A stretch of 64,000 nucleotides of DNA from Rhizobium sp. 2MFCol3.1 (GTDB taxonomy: Bacteria; Pseudomonadota; Alphaproteobacteria; Rhizobiales; Rhizobiaceae). Made by a program: the position numbers and the translations under genes. The first letter of the stretch is position 1. Every line of letters begins with the position of its first letter. The notes beneath the pieces were generated by a model. That model was given only the letters and a program-made list of their open reading frames with translations. It was not told where the DNA came from and made no database searches. The stretch covers positions 124,001 to 188,000 of the forward strand of contig NZ_KB898364.1 of assembly GCF_000377565.1 (NCBI RefSeq), given 5' to 3'. Below, in pieces: positions 8,414-17,232 of the stretch.

Positions 8414-9252
8414 GCCGTCTCCTTACTGCCGGACCTCCGGAACGGATCGGGATGCAACCGTCGTCCGGCCAGCGCACCCAGCCAATCGAGAGAACCACGC
8501 AACCGCACCACCTCACCGACCACCACGATCGCCGGCGGCTCGATACCCGACGTCAGCGCCGCGGCCGGCGCCTCGCCGAGCGTTGTTTCCAGCACCTGCT
8601 GCGCGCTCGTCGACGCGTTACAGACGAAGGCGACCGGCTCGTTGCGCGAGCGCCCCGCGGCAATCAGGTTGGCACTGATCTCGGCAATATGCTTCATCGC
8701 CATATACATGACGATGACGGGCGAGCCCTTGCCTATAGCATCCCAGTTTATCGCGTCCGGCACCAGCCCCGATGAATTGTGGCCGGTCAAAAACGTCACC
8801 GCATGATTGATGTCGCGGTGGGTAACGGGGATGCCCGCATAGGCAAGCCCGCCGATCCCCGCCGAGATGCCCGGCACGATGCGAAACGGCACGTTATACT
8901 CGACCAGCGTCAGCGCCTCTTCGCCGCCACGCCCGAAGACGAATGGATCTCCGCCCTTCAGCCTGAGAACGCGATTTCCCGCCTGCGCGAGTTCGACGAG
9001 GCGAAGCGAGATATCGCGCTGTTTGGCCGACGGCTTGCCGCCACGCTTGCCGGCATATTCGAGAACGGCGCCCGGTCGCGCCAGCTTCAGGCACTCGGCA
9101 TCGACCAATGCATCATGCACGATGACATCGGCTTCCATCAGCCCCTTGACGGCAAGCAACGTCAAAAGACCCGGATCGCCGGGCCCCGCGCCCACGAGCC
9201 AGGCACTGCCGGGATCCATCGCCGGGAGGTGAGAAAGTACCGTTTCGATCAT
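8410..9252 (-). CDS. cobA: Uroporphyrinogen-III C-methyltransferase
   Basis: A 280-residue SAM-dependent methyltransferase with the family N-terminal loop LVGAGPGDPGLLTLLAVKGL, the RLKGGDPFVFGRGGEEAL segment and the GIPVTHRDINHAVTFLTGH segment. It methylates uroporphyrinogen III at C2 and C7 to give precorrin-2, the entry into corrin synthesis. It is the standalone CobA form without the CysG oxidase/ferrochelatase part. It heads the overlapping group cobA-cobB-cobC-cobD. The start at 9252 gives the usual length; an internal ATG 11 codons later is a possible alternative. Confidence 0.94.
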   Translation of the reverse strand: MIETVLSHLPAMDPGSAWLVGAGPGDPGLLTLLAVKGLMEADVIVHDALVDAECLKLARPGAVLEYAGKRGGKPSAKQRDISLRLVELAQAGNRVLRLKGGDPFVFGRGGEEALTLVEYNVPFRIVPGISAGIGGLAYAGIPVTHRDINHAVTFLTGHNSSGLVPDAINWDAIGKGSPVIVMYMAMKHIAEISANLIAAGRSRNEPVAFVCNASTSAQQVLETTLGEAPAAALTSGIEPPAIVVVGEVVRLRGSLDWLGALAGRRLHPDPFRRSGSKETA

Positions 9253-9363
9253 GACGATGATCTATGCCCGGCGGCGGACGACGTCAACGCCGCAAACGCG
9301 GTGAAGATGGCTATCACGATCACGCCGATTGCAGAGCCCAAAGCGGACTCAAATTATGAGGAT

Positions 9364-9408
9364 ATCGGCGCAAGCGGCTGAATGGATTCGCCAATGCGCT
9401 TGCGCCGA
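9364..9408. repeat. Inverted repeat between cobA and the nucleoside hydrolase gene
   Basis: TCGGCGCAAGCG at 9364-9375 pairs perfectly with CGCTTGCGCCGA at 9397-9408, forming a 12-bp stem with a 21-base loop. It lies just past the 3' end of the nucleoside hydrolase gene and upstream of cobA. No T-run follows on the minus strand, so an intrinsic terminator is possible but not shown. Confidence 0.5.
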
Positions 9409-9429
9409 AATACCGATGATGATTGCCGA

Positions 9430-10380
9430 CTAAGCGTTGAGCAACGTGTCGCGGATCAGGTCGATGACCTCTTGCGACTGAATACCGGTGCAGGCGATCT
9501 GGCTCGGCAGGCCGTCCCAGTCGCCCGGCGGAAAACGACGGCCGTCCTGCTTGATGATCGTCTGGCCGTCAGCGATACCACCGCACGCCACGCGCATGGC
9601 CCCTGAGATCGTGGTGAACAGTTCCGGCGCCACGACATAGACGCAGGCGCAGCTGTCATGCACCATCATCCCGTCATCGACGGCGTGCTTGTAGAAATCG
9701 ATGTAGAACTGCGAGAGCTTGTCGAGCAGTTGCACGGCCTTGTCGCCCTTGGCCGCCATCTCGCCGAGATAGCCACGGCTCATCGTGGTGATCGCGGTGA
9801 CATCCAGACCGATGACGACAACCTGCCACGGCGCAGTCAAAACGATATCGGCAGCCTCGGGGTCGCCATGAATATTGGCTTCGGCAACAGGCGTCACATT
9901 ACCAGGCACATAGAAATTGCCGCCCATGATGACCACCTGCTTCACCAGGCCGGCAATCTCAGGATCTTCCTTCAGCGCCAGCGCCAGGTTGGTCATGCGC
10001 CCAACCGCCACCAGCGTCACCTCGCCAGGATTGGCGCGCACGGTGTCGATGATGAACTTGTAGGCCGGACGCGGATCGAGCGGCACGTCGACGACCTCGG
10101 GAACGTTGATGTTGCCGAGCCCGTCATCGCCATGCACGAAGGTCGGCCAGGCGCCTTCCTTGCGCGACGGATCGATCGTGACACTCGCGCCCTTGGCGAC
10201 GGGTGCCGGAATGTTCCATTCGCGCTTGAGGAACAGCGCATTGCGCGTCGTCGTCTCGATCGAGGCGTTGCCGAACACGGTCGTGATGCCGATCAGATCG
10301 ATGTCGGCATGGCGGTGCAGGAAAAGCAGCGCCATCGCATCGTCAACACCCGGATCCGTATCGTAAATCACCTTATGCAT
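9430..10380 (-). CDS. Nucleoside hydrolase (IunH family)
   Basis: A 316-residue inosine/uridine-preferring nucleoside hydrolase. The calcium-binding N-terminal motif DTDPGVDDAMAL is intact, as are VAVGRMTNLALAL, VIMGGNFYVPGN and EANIHGDPEAA. It cleaves the N-glycosidic bond of ribonucleosides in the cytoplasm for purine or pyrimidine salvage. Substrate choice cannot be read from the sequence. It stands between cobE and cobA on the same strand but is functionally unrelated to cobalamin synthesis, unless it recycles nucleosides for the lower ligand, for which there is no evidence. Confidence 0.9.
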   Translation of the reverse strand: MHKVIYDTDPGVDDAMALLFLHRHADIDLIGITTVFGNASIETTTRNALFLKREWNIPAPVAKGASVTIDPSRKEGAWPTFVHGDDGLGNINVPEVVDVPLDPRPAYKFIIDTVRANPGEVTLVAVGRMTNLALALKEDPEIAGLVKQVVIMGGNFYVPGNVTPVAEANIHGDPEAADIVLTAPWQVVVIGLDVTAITTMSRGYLGEMAAKGDKAVQLLDKLSQFYIDFYKHAVDDGMMVHDSCACVYVVAPELFTTISGAMRVACGGIADGQTIIKQDGRRFPPGDWDGLPSQIACTGIQSQEVIDLIRDTLLNA

Positions 10381-10469
10381 TATCGTCCCTCTTGCATGTT
10401 TTCATGTCATGGATTGGCAGCCGCGCGACAGAACCGCTGCGGCTGCATCGGCGGTCACCATAGCGAGCG

Positions 10470-10889
10470 CTATTCTTTCCGCAACAGGGCGCGTGCGATC
10501 GCGACTGTCGCATGCGCCGATTTGATTTTCGGCAGCACAAGCTCGGCATCGCGCCCGATAGCAGCCAATGCCGCAGATTCAGCAACCCCATGGCAGCCCA
10601 CCCGCGCAAAGACGACATCGGAAGGGTTCTTGATCCTCGGCGTCTCCCGCTCGAGCGTTTTGGCATCGAAGAACACCGAGGGAACCGCAAGGCGCGCGGC
10701 AACCAACGCCATCGCCGGCTCGTCGCGGCGGGAATCGATCGACGCCAGCCCGGCCACCTGACCGGGCTCGACACCCGCCATCTCCAAAGCCGAAGCGACC
10801 AGCGCCATGACCTCGTCTGGCGATGCCGCGCGCTCGCAGCCGAGGCCGAGCACGTAGCGGCGGGTGGTATCGAAGGAGAGTGCGGTCAT
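10470..10889 (-). CDS. cobE: Cobalamin biosynthesis protein CobE (CbiG C-terminal type)
   Basis: A 139-residue protein matching the short CobE family, which corresponds to the C-terminal domain of CbiG. Supporting segments are VLGLGCERAASPDEVMALV near the start, LASIDSRRDEPAM in the middle and a conserved RVGCHGVAESAAL near the end. CobE is required for cobalamin synthesis in aerobic producers, but its exact biochemical role is not settled. The start is taken as the ATG at 10889; the frame extends further upstream to 10922 without a better signal. It is divergent from the TSUP transporter gene. Confidence 0.82.
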   Translation of the reverse strand: MTALSFDTTRRYVLGLGCERAASPDEVMALVASALEMAGVEPGQVAGLASIDSRRDEPAMALVAARLAVPSVFFDAKTLERETPRIKNPSDVVFARVGCHGVAESAALAAIGRDAELVLPKIKSAHATVAIARALLRKE

Positions 10890-10995
10890 ATGCGCGAAAT
10901 GCCGGTTGCCTGTGTCACGCAAGCCATTGCAGCCCCGTCAGGTAAATGCAACAAGCGCGACGACACAGCGCATTAGCAGCCCCACAGGTTTCCCC

Positions 10996-11781
10996 TTGTC
11001 CGATCTTGCCCCCCACCTGCTTTTTCTCCTCGCCCTCGCAGCTTTCCTTGCCGGTTTCGTGGATGCCATCGCCGGTGGTGGCGGCCTGATCACCGTTCCG
11101 GCCATGCTGATCGCGGGCATCCCGCCCCTGCAGACGCTCGGCACCAACAAGGTGCAATCGGTCTTCGGCGCGGCATCGGCCACCATCGCCTATGCCCGTA
11201 AGGGCCACGTGAACCTGCGCGATCAGCTGCCGATGGCGTTGATGGCGGTCATGGGTGGCGCGCTCGGCGCGGCACTTGCGACGATCGTGCCGGGCGATGT
11301 GCTGAGGGCAATCATGCCGGTGCTCCTGATCGCGATCGCGCTCTACTTCGCGCTGAAGCCGAATCTTGGCGACGTCGACAAGCACCGCCGCATCACACCC
11401 TTCGCCTTCGGCCTCACGCTGGTGCCTGCCATCGGCTTTTACGACGGCGTCTTTGGCCCCGGCACCGGCTCGTTCCTCATGCTCGGCTTCGTGTCGCTGG
11501 CGGGCTTCGGCATGCTGAAGGCAACTGCGCACACCAAGCTCTTGAACTTCGGCTCGAACGTCGGCGCGCTCGCCGTCTTTGTCTCCTTCGGCGCGATCCT
11601 CTGGAAGGTCGGCCTGCTGATGGGCGTCTGCCAGTTTCTCGGCGCCCAGCTCGGTTCGCGGCTTGCGATGCGCATCGGCGCAAAGCTGATCAAGCCGCTG
11701 CTCGTCATCGTCTGCATCGCGTTCACGATCAAGCTCTTGTCCGACCCCGCCAATCCGCTGCGCGTCTGGCTGGGGGTCTAA
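10996..11781 (+). CDS. TSUP-family membrane transporter (TauE/SafE type)
   Basis: A protein of about 261 residues made almost entirely of hydrophobic helices, with the TSUP signatures FLAGFVDAIAGGGGLITVP and LGTNKVQSVFG near the N-terminus and GFYDGVFGPGTGSFL in the second half. These proteins export or import small anions such as sulfite, sulfoacetate or other organosulfur compounds across the inner membrane. A TTG start at 10996 is chosen because it begins immediately before the first helix; the upstream open frame is cysteine/arginine-rich and unlikely to be translated. The substrate is unknown. Confidence 0.85.
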   Translation: MSDLAPHLLFLLALAAFLAGFVDAIAGGGGLITVPAMLIAGIPPLQTLGTNKVQSVFGAASATIAYARKGHVNLRDQLPMALMAVMGGALGAALATIVPGDVLRAIMPVLLIAIALYFALKPNLGDVDKHRRITPFAFGLTLVPAIGFYDGVFGPGTGSFLMLGFVSLAGFGMLKATAHTKLLNFGSNVGALAVFVSFGAILWKVGLLMGVCQFLGAQLGSRLAMRIGAKLIKPLLVIVCIAFTIKLLSDPANPLRVWLGV

Positions 11782-11784
11782 GCC

Positions 11785-12209
11785 TTAGAACAGCGCGAGA
11801 AGCAACGCTCCTGCGGCGATCAGGCTGACGCCGAGCCAGTTCATCATGTTCAGCTTCTCGCCGAGGAACACGACGCCGAAGATGGCGACGAGCACGATCG
11901 ACAGCTTGTCGATCGGCGCGACGCGTGCGGCATCGCCGATCTTCAAGGCGCGGAAATAGGCAAGCCACGACGCCCCGGTCGCAGCCCCGACAGGCATAGA
12001 AACAGCCAGGTCTTCGACGAGATGCTGGAGAACGGCTGCCACTGCCCGCTTGCCATCACGATGGCGCTGATGATGACAAGAATGACGACGGTGCGGATGA
12101 GCGTCGCGAAATCGGAATTGACACCGGCCACGCCGATCTTGGCGAAAATCGCCGTCAGCGCCGCGAACGCGGCCGAGAGAATGGCCCAGAAAACCCAACT
12201 CTGCGTCAT
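11785..12209 (-). pseudogene. EamA-type small transporter, broken by a one-base deletion
   Basis: The first half (start at 12209, MTQSWVFWAILSAAFAALTAIFAKIG) is in one frame and the second half (TGASWLAYFRALKIGDAARVAP...LLLALF, stop at 11785) is in another. Joined near 11981-11985 they give a complete 140-residue EamA-domain protein with about five membrane helices, a common short form of this family. The break lies in GGGGCTGCGACC, where one base appears to be missing after GGGGCT. It overlaps the end of cobO and would be the last gene of that operon. It is either a recent pseudogene or a sequencing error. Confidence 0.8.
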
Positions 12210-12853
12210 CAGAACTCCACGCCCGCCTGCCCCTTGATGCCCGAGCGAAACGGATGCTTGATCAGCTCCATCTCGGTCACAAGGTCGGCGATCTCGATCA
12301 GCTCGTCCTTGGCATTACGCCCCGTCAACACGACGTGAGTCATATAGGGCTTTTCCGTCTTCAGGAACTCCACGACCTCGTTGATATCGATGTAATCGTA
12401 GCGCAGCGCGATGTTGATCTCATCGAGCAGCACCATCGAGTTTCGCTCGTCGCGGATAAGCTCCTTGGCCTTCTCCCAGGCAGCGCCGGCGGCCGCGACA
12501 TCGCGGGCGCGGTCCTGCGTTTCCCAGGTGAAACCCTCGCCCATCGTGTGGAACTGGCAGACATCGGAGAAATGCTTCTCGATCAGGTCGCGCTCGCCCG
12601 TCCACATCGCACCCTTGATGAACTGCACCACGGCGGATGGCTTACCATGCGCGATATGGCGGAAGATCATCCCGAAGGCCGAGGACGATTTTCCCTTGCC
12701 CTTGCCGGTGTGAACGATGATCAGGCCCTTCTCGCCCGTCTTCGTCGCCATGATCTTGTCACGCGCGGCCTTCTTCTTGGCCATCTTCTCGCTGTGACGC
12801 GCGTCGTCGTGGCCAGTGGCCTCCGTCGTGGTCTCGGTGGTTTCCTCAATCAT
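12209..12853 (-). CDS. cobO: Cob(I)yrinic acid a,c-diamide adenosyltransferase
   Basis: A 214-residue CobO/BtuR/CobA-type corrinoid adenosyltransferase. It has the P-loop HTGKGKGKSSSAFGM, FIKGAMWTGERDL, the Walker B-like VLLDEINIALRYDYI, and HVVLTGRNAKDELIEIADLVTEM. It transfers the adenosyl group from ATP to cobalt(I) of the corrinoid. It starts one base after the cobN stop (TGACATG on the coding strand), so translation is coupled to cobN. A low-complexity Thr/Glu-rich N-terminus (ETTETTTEATG) precedes the fold, as in other rhizobial copies. Confidence 0.95.
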   Translation of the reverse strand: MIEETTETTTEATGHDDARHSEKMAKKKAARDKIMATKTGEKGLIIVHTGKGKGKSSSAFGMIFRHIAHGKPSAVVQFIKGAMWTGERDLIEKHFSDVCQFHTMGEGFTWETQDRARDVAAAGAAWEKAKELIRDERNSMVLLDEINIALRYDYIDINEVVEFLKTEKPYMTHVVLTGRNAKDELIEIADLVTEMELIKHPFRSGIKGQAGVEF

Positions 12854-12854
12854 G

Positions 12855-15800
12855 TCAAACTTCCCCGGATGCAATCTTCAATCGGTCGGCGGTGTCGACA
12901 CCGCCTGATCCGTCGTGTGAGTTGTCTGTAGCAGCAAGATCGAACCGCGCCGAATTGCTGCGCGGCGTCCACAGCCGTCGTTCGATCGCCTCCAGCAACC
13001 GCTCTCTCATTTCCTCGTAGGCTGCAGGGTTCTTCTCGATCATGAAATCGCGCACGCGCTGATCGACGACGAAGGCCTGATAGACCGCCTCGAAATGGTG
13101 ATTGCCGACAGCACCGGTCGTCGCCGCGAAGGCGAAGAGATAATCGACCGTGGCGGCGATCTCGAACGCGCCCTTGTAGCCATGGCGCATGACGCCATCG
13201 ATCCACTTCGGATTGACGACGCGGCCGCGCACCACGCGGGCGATCTCTTCCTCCAGCGAGCGGATGACGGGCTTTTCCGGCATGGAGTGATCATTGTGAT
13301 AGATCGACGGCCTGCTGCCGCCAAGCGTTTCCGCCGCCGCCGCCATGCCGCCTTCGAACTGGTAGTAGTCGTCGCTGTCGAGCAGATCGTGCTCGCGATT
13401 GTCCTGGTTCTGCACGACAGCCTGGATGGAGCGCAGCCGCTCTTCGAACACGCCGCGCTCGGCCCGACCCTCTTCGCCGGCGCCATAGGCATAGCTGCCC
13501 CAGACCAGATAGGCCTCCGCCAGATCGGCGCGCCGCTCCCAGCCCTTCTCGTCGATCAGCGCCTGCAGCCCGGCGCCATAGGCTCCCGGCTTAGACCCGA
13601 AAATCCGATACCCTGCCCGTCTCCTGGCCTGCGCCGCGTCGAGCCCGGCCTCTTCAAGCCGCGCCGCCTCGCCGCGCATCCGCGCCGCAATCGGATTGTC
13701 TTGCCCGTCCTCATCCAGCGCGCCGACGGCCCGGATCGCCTTGTCGAACAGCGCGATCTGCTCCGGAAAGGCATCGCGGAAAAAGCCCGAAATCCGCAGT
13801 GTCACATCCACACGCGGCCGCCGGAGCAGAGCCTGCGGAATGATCTCATAGCCGGTCACCCGCCGTGATGTCATATCCCAGACCGGCTTGACGCCGATCA
13901 GCGCCAGCGCCTGGGCGATATCGTCGCCGCCGGTGCGCATGTTCGACGTGCCCCAGGCCGTCAGCCCGAAGGATACCGGCCACTCGCCATGATCCTGCAC
14001 ATAACGGCGCACCAGAAGCTCCGCCGATTTCCTGCCCAGCTCATAGGCCGCCGGCGTCGGCACCGCACGGCTGTCCACCGAGTAAAAATTCCGCCCCGTC
14101 GGCAACACATCAGGCCGCCCGCGCGTCGGTGCGCCCGAGGGACCTGGGGGCACGAAGCGGCCGTCGAGGCCACGGAGCAAGCCTTCGATCTCGGCGTCGC
14201 CGCAGGCGAGGATGGCGGGTTTCAGGCGGGTTTCGATCTCGTGGAGGACCGCTTGGGTGGCGTGCCAATTGTCAGCGCATGGCAGTTCACCGGACACGAA
14301 TTTGGCTGCCAGCAGCTCGATGCGCTCTACGGTATCGCCCTGGGTGCGCCACGGGTCGGACGAGACGTCCGCGAGGATATCGGGGCGTGGCCCAGTCCAT
14401 GCGGCGGCCATGTTGCAGTCGAGGGGGTCGAAGGAAGACCCCTCCCCAACCCCTCCCCACAAGGGGGAGGGACTTTCCGTCGAGATTGCCTCGCTGGTTC
14501 GATCAGCCGCAGCCTCGTCAGCTATGATGGATTGAAACGGCGACAACGTGTTAAGCCCCTCCCCCTCGTGGGGAGGGGTTGGGGAGGGGTTTTGCCCGTT
14601 TACGACACTCCCAAAAACATCCCCAGCAATCGCGCGCTGCAAGCTCCGGTCACCGCCTTCACCCAGCCCGCGCGGCACTCGCGCCAGCGCCACCGTCAGA
14701 TCCGTCAGCAATCGCCCTTCCGGCGACACCCCAAACACATGCAACCCATCCCGGATCTGCATCTCCTTGAGATCGCACAAATAGGCGTCGAGCTTCTTCA
14801 GCGCCTCGCTCTCGCTTTCCCCCTTAGCAATCCCCGCATCCTGATCGAGCCCGATATCCGCAACCAGTTCGAGGATCTGCTTGCCCAACAGCCGGATACG
14901 CCGAGGATCGCCGCCCGACGCCTCGTAATATTCGTCGACCAGCGCCTCCAGATCCTTCAACGGGCCGTAGCTCTCCGCCCGCGTCAAAGGCGGCGTCAGA
15001 TGGTCGATGATCACGGCGGCGGTGCGGCGCTTGGCCTGCGTTCCCTCGCCTGGATCGTTGACGATGAAGGGATAGAGATGCGGCAACGGCCCCAGGATCG
15101 CCTCGGGGTAGCAGCTTTCCGACAGCGCCAGCGCCTTGCCCGGCAGCCACTCGATATTGCCATGCTTGCCCATGTGGATCACCGCATGCGCATCGAACTT
15201 ATGGCGCAGGAAGGCGTAGAACGCCAGATAGCCATGCGGCGGCACGAGATCCGGCGAGTGATAGCTTTCCTTGGGATCGATATTGTAACCACGCGCCGGC
15301 TGGATGCCGACAAGCACATCGCCGAAGCGCGTGAACGGCAGCGCAAACGCGCCATCCACGACATAGGGATCCGCCTCCGGCTCGCCCCAGCGCGCGCAGA
15401 TCTCCTCTTGAATCTTTTTCGGAAGAGTTGCGAGGAAATCCTTGTAACGACTCACGGAAAGCGTCTCGCGGATGACCTTTCCGTCGCACCCGGAATTGGT
15501 CGGCCCATCCATGATATGACGCATCAGCGCATCGCCATCCTCAGGGATGTCACCAACAGAATAACCAGCCTTGCGCATCGCCTGAAGCACCTCGATCGTA
15601 CCCGCAGGCGTGTCCAGCCCGACGCCGTTTCCGAGCCGTCCGTCGCGGTTCGGGTAATTCGCCATGACAAGCGCCACCCGCCGCTCGGCCCGCTTCGCAT
15701 GCCGCAGCCGCGCCCAGTTGGCGGCGAGCCGCGCCGTATAAGCCATGCGTCCGGCATCCGGCTCGCTGGCGACGATATTAGCCTCGACCAGCGCATCATA

Positions 15801-16967
15801 CCGCGCCGCCGACTTGAACGAGACGGCACGGGCAAGAACCCGGCCATCGACCTCGGGCAACGCCACGTTCATACCAAGATCACGCGCTGACAGCCCCTGC
15901 GAAGAGTTTTCCCATGCCTCCTTCGAGGATGCGGAAAAGATCGCCTGCAACACCACCGCGTCGCTCGCTTCCAGCACCGTCGGCTGCCGCTCCGCACCCG
16001 GCGCCGAGACGGCGAAGCCCGTCGTGTTGATGACAACGTCGGGCTTGGTGGCCGCGAACACGCTTTCCAGAATGCCCTTGGAGACGGGGTCCTTGAGACT
16101 ATAGGCGAAGACCGGGAGCGGACGGATTCCTTGAGCGGTCAGGGCTTCGATCAGCGCCTCGACGGGGCGAGTTTCGCCGCTTTGCACGAGGGCGCGGTAG
16201 AAGGAGATGGCGATGGTGGGTCTTCCCTTCTCCCCGACGGGGAGAAGGTGGCCCGAAGGGTCGGATGAGGGGGAGGCGCCACAAGTGATGTCATCGCCGT
16301 CCTGTTGCTGCTCACTCCTTGCGTCGTTCGCCCCCCTCATCTGCCCTGCCGGGCATCTTCTCCCCGCTGGGGAGAAGAGGAGATCAACGTGAGACTTCCA
16401 CTCCTCAACCCCAACAACACCCCGGCCCGGCCACCAGATCCCGGCCTTCATCAACGGCGCCGCCGCCTCCGGCTTCTCGCCCCCCGACAGCATCGCCTCG
16501 GCATAATCGAGAAACGCATGCGTATTCGCATCACCGCCCTCGATCAGATAGGCCCAGAGCGCATTCAGATCCTCAAGCGGCACATTCGAAAACGGCGTCA
16601 ACCCCGCATCCGGCTTCGAATCCCCCGGCAGCACCGCGATCAGCGCCCCATGCCGCGCCGCCGCCGCATGCAGCGCTTCCAGCGCGTAATGGAAATAGCT
16701 GGCGCCGCCGAGTGCTCTGACGATGATCAGCTTCGCATGCCGCGCCGTGCGCTCCACATAGGCATCGACGGACATCGGATGCTTGAGGTTCATCAGGCTC
16801 GCGATGCGCAGCGACCGTGCACCGACTCGTCGACCATGCGTAGCCGCTACCGCCGCCAGTTCCGTGTCGGCGGCGGAGAGGAACAGGATGTCTCCGGGAG
16901 ACTGACCAAGATCGATCGCCTCCTCGCCGTCGCTGATCGTTCCCTGCTGGGCTAGAAGGAGGTGCAT
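12855..16967 (-). CDS. cobN: Cobaltochelatase subunit CobN with two repeat-derived inserts
   Basis: The large subunit of the ATP-dependent aerobic cobaltochelatase; CobS and CobT are not in this window. It inserts cobalt into hydrogenobyrinic acid a,c-diamide. Conserved stretches include HMGKHGNIEWLPGK, GTSNMRTGGDDIAQAL and YHNDHSMPEKP. At 1370 residues it is about 95 longer than typical CobN. The excess is explained by two inserts encoded by palindromic repeats: roughly residues 195-248 (Pro/Gly/Arg-rich, GRRCPAGQMRG...GHLLPVGEKG) and 790-845 (PSPTPPHEGEG...SPLWGGVGEG). Both inserts keep the frame open, so the protein is probably still made. The gene lies in the riboswitch operon cobP-cobW-cobN-cobO. 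Confidence 0.95.
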   Translation of the reverse strand: MHLLLAQQGTISDGEEAIDLGQSPGDILFLSAADTELAAVAATHGRRVGARSLRIASLMNLKHPMSVDAYVERTARHAKLIIVRALGGASYFHYALEALHAAAARHGALIAVLPGDSKPDAGLTPFSNVPLEDLNALWAYLIEGGDANTHAFLDYAEAMLSGGEKPEAAAPLMKAGIWWPGRGVVGVEEWKSHVDLLFSPAGRRCPAGQMRGANDARSEQQQDGDDITCGASPSSDPSGHLLPVGEKGRPTIAISFYRALVQSGETRPVEALIEALTAQGIRPLPVFAYSLKDPVSKGILESVFAATKPDVVINTTGFAVSAPGAERQPTVLEASDAVVLQAIFSASSKEAWENSSQGLSARDLGMNVALPEVDGRVLARAVSFKSAARYDALVEANIVASEPDAGRMAYTARLAANWARLRHAKRAERRVALVMANYPNRDGRLGNGVGLDTPAGTIEVLQAMRKAGYSVGDIPEDGDALMRHIMDGPTNSGCDGKVIRETLSVSRYKDFLATLPKKIQEEICARWGEPEADPYVVDGAFALPFTRFGDVLVGIQPARGYNIDPKESYHSPDLVPPHGYLAFYAFLRHKFDAHAVIHMGKHGNIEWLPGKALALSESCYPEAILGPLPHLYPFIVNDPGEGTQAKRRTAAVIIDHLTPPLTRAESYGPLKDLEALVDEYYEASGGDPRRIRLLGKQILELVADIGLDQDAGIAKGESESEALKKLDAYLCDLKEMQIRDGLHVFGVSPEGRLLTDLTVALARVPRGLGEGGDRSLQRAIAGDVFGSVVNGQNPSPTPPHEGEGLNTLSPFQSIIADEAAADRTSEAISTESPSPLWGGVGEGSSFDPLDCNMAAAWTGPRPDILADVSSDPWRTQGDTVERIELLAAKFVSGELPCADNWHATQAVLHEIETRLKPAILACGDAEIEGLLRGLDGRFVPPGPSGAPTRGRPDVLPTGRNFYSVDSRAVPTPAAYELGRKSAELLVRRYVQDHGEWPVSFGLTAWGTSNMRTGGDDIAQALALIGVKPVWDMTSRRVTGYEIIPQALLRRPRVDVTLRISGFFRDAFPEQIALFDKAIRAVGALDEDGQDNPIAARMRGEAARLEEAGLDAAQARRRAGYRIFGSKPGAYGAGLQALIDEKGWERRADLAEAYLVWGSYAYGAGEEGRAERGVFEERLRSIQAVVQNQDNREHDLLDSDDYYQFEGGMAAAAETLGGSRPSIYHNDHSMPEKPVIRSLEEEIARVVRGRVVNPKWIDGVMRHGYKGAFEIAATVDYLFAFAATTGAVGNHHFEAVYQAFVVDQRVRDFMIEKNPAAYEEMRERLLEAIERRLWTPRSNSARFDLAATDNSHDGSGGVDTADRLKIASGEV
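14437..14594. repeat. Palindromic repeat inserted in frame inside cobN (C/G-tract type)
   Basis: The left arm 14437-14472 (CCCCTCCCCAACCCCTCCCC then ACAAGGGGGAGGG) and the right arm 14553-14594 (CCCCTCCCCCTCGTGGGGAG then GGGTTGGGGAGGGG) are near-perfect inverted copies of about 36 bases. Each arm also contains its own small hairpin. The 80 bases between them encode AT-richer, unconserved residues. The unit keeps the cobN frame open. Confidence 0.85.
16227..16377. repeat. Palindromic repeat inserted in frame inside cobN (CTTCTCCCC type)
   Basis: Two 21-base palindromes, CTTCTCCCCGACGGGGAGAAG at 16227-16247 and CTTCTCCCCGCTGGGGAGAAG at 16357-16377 (quoted palindromes differ only in the loop), stand at the ends. 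Each is flanked on its inner side by a GGATGAGGGGG-type tail in inverted orientation. This is a composite of two inverted units. It encodes an extra roughly 50 residues in CobN without a stop. A related unit lies upstream of cobN at 17020-17170. Confidence 0.85.
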
Positions 16968-17019
16968 GTCGGTGTGTCTTTACGGAGAATGTTATTCGTA
17001 GGCGTAGAGTGCGCGGCCT

Positions 17020-17170
17020 CCTCATCCGCCTGCCGGCACCTTCTCCCCATCGGGAAGAAGGGAAGATTGGCGCGAGCGACCGGCCCCGAGTCTCTTCTCC
17101 CCGACGGGGGTCCGAAGGACGGGTCGAGACCGGCGGCTCGACCCCGGTCGGTGCCGGCAGGCGGATGAGG
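17020..17170. repeat. Palindromic repeat between cobW and cobN
   Basis: CCTCATCCGCCTGCCGGCACC at 17020-17040 is the exact inverted copy of 17150-17170 (arm of 21 bases; first 20 are CCTCATCCGCCTGCCGGCAC). Inside are TTCTCCCC-type hairpins like those in cobN and a GGGTCGAG/CTCGACCC stem. It fills most of the 265-base cobW-cobN spacer, so it sits in the operon transcript and could be structured RNA between two co-transcribed genes. Confidence 0.8.
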
Positions 17171-17232
17171 GGGCCACACGGCACCACTCAAGCAATCTTC
17201 GAAATCGGACGCGCCCATCCCAACCATCAACC

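Noticed and set aside
13989..15890. A 633-residue plus-strand frame antisense to cobN
   Set aside because: Arg/His-rich composition without any motif; cobN is certain on the other strand.
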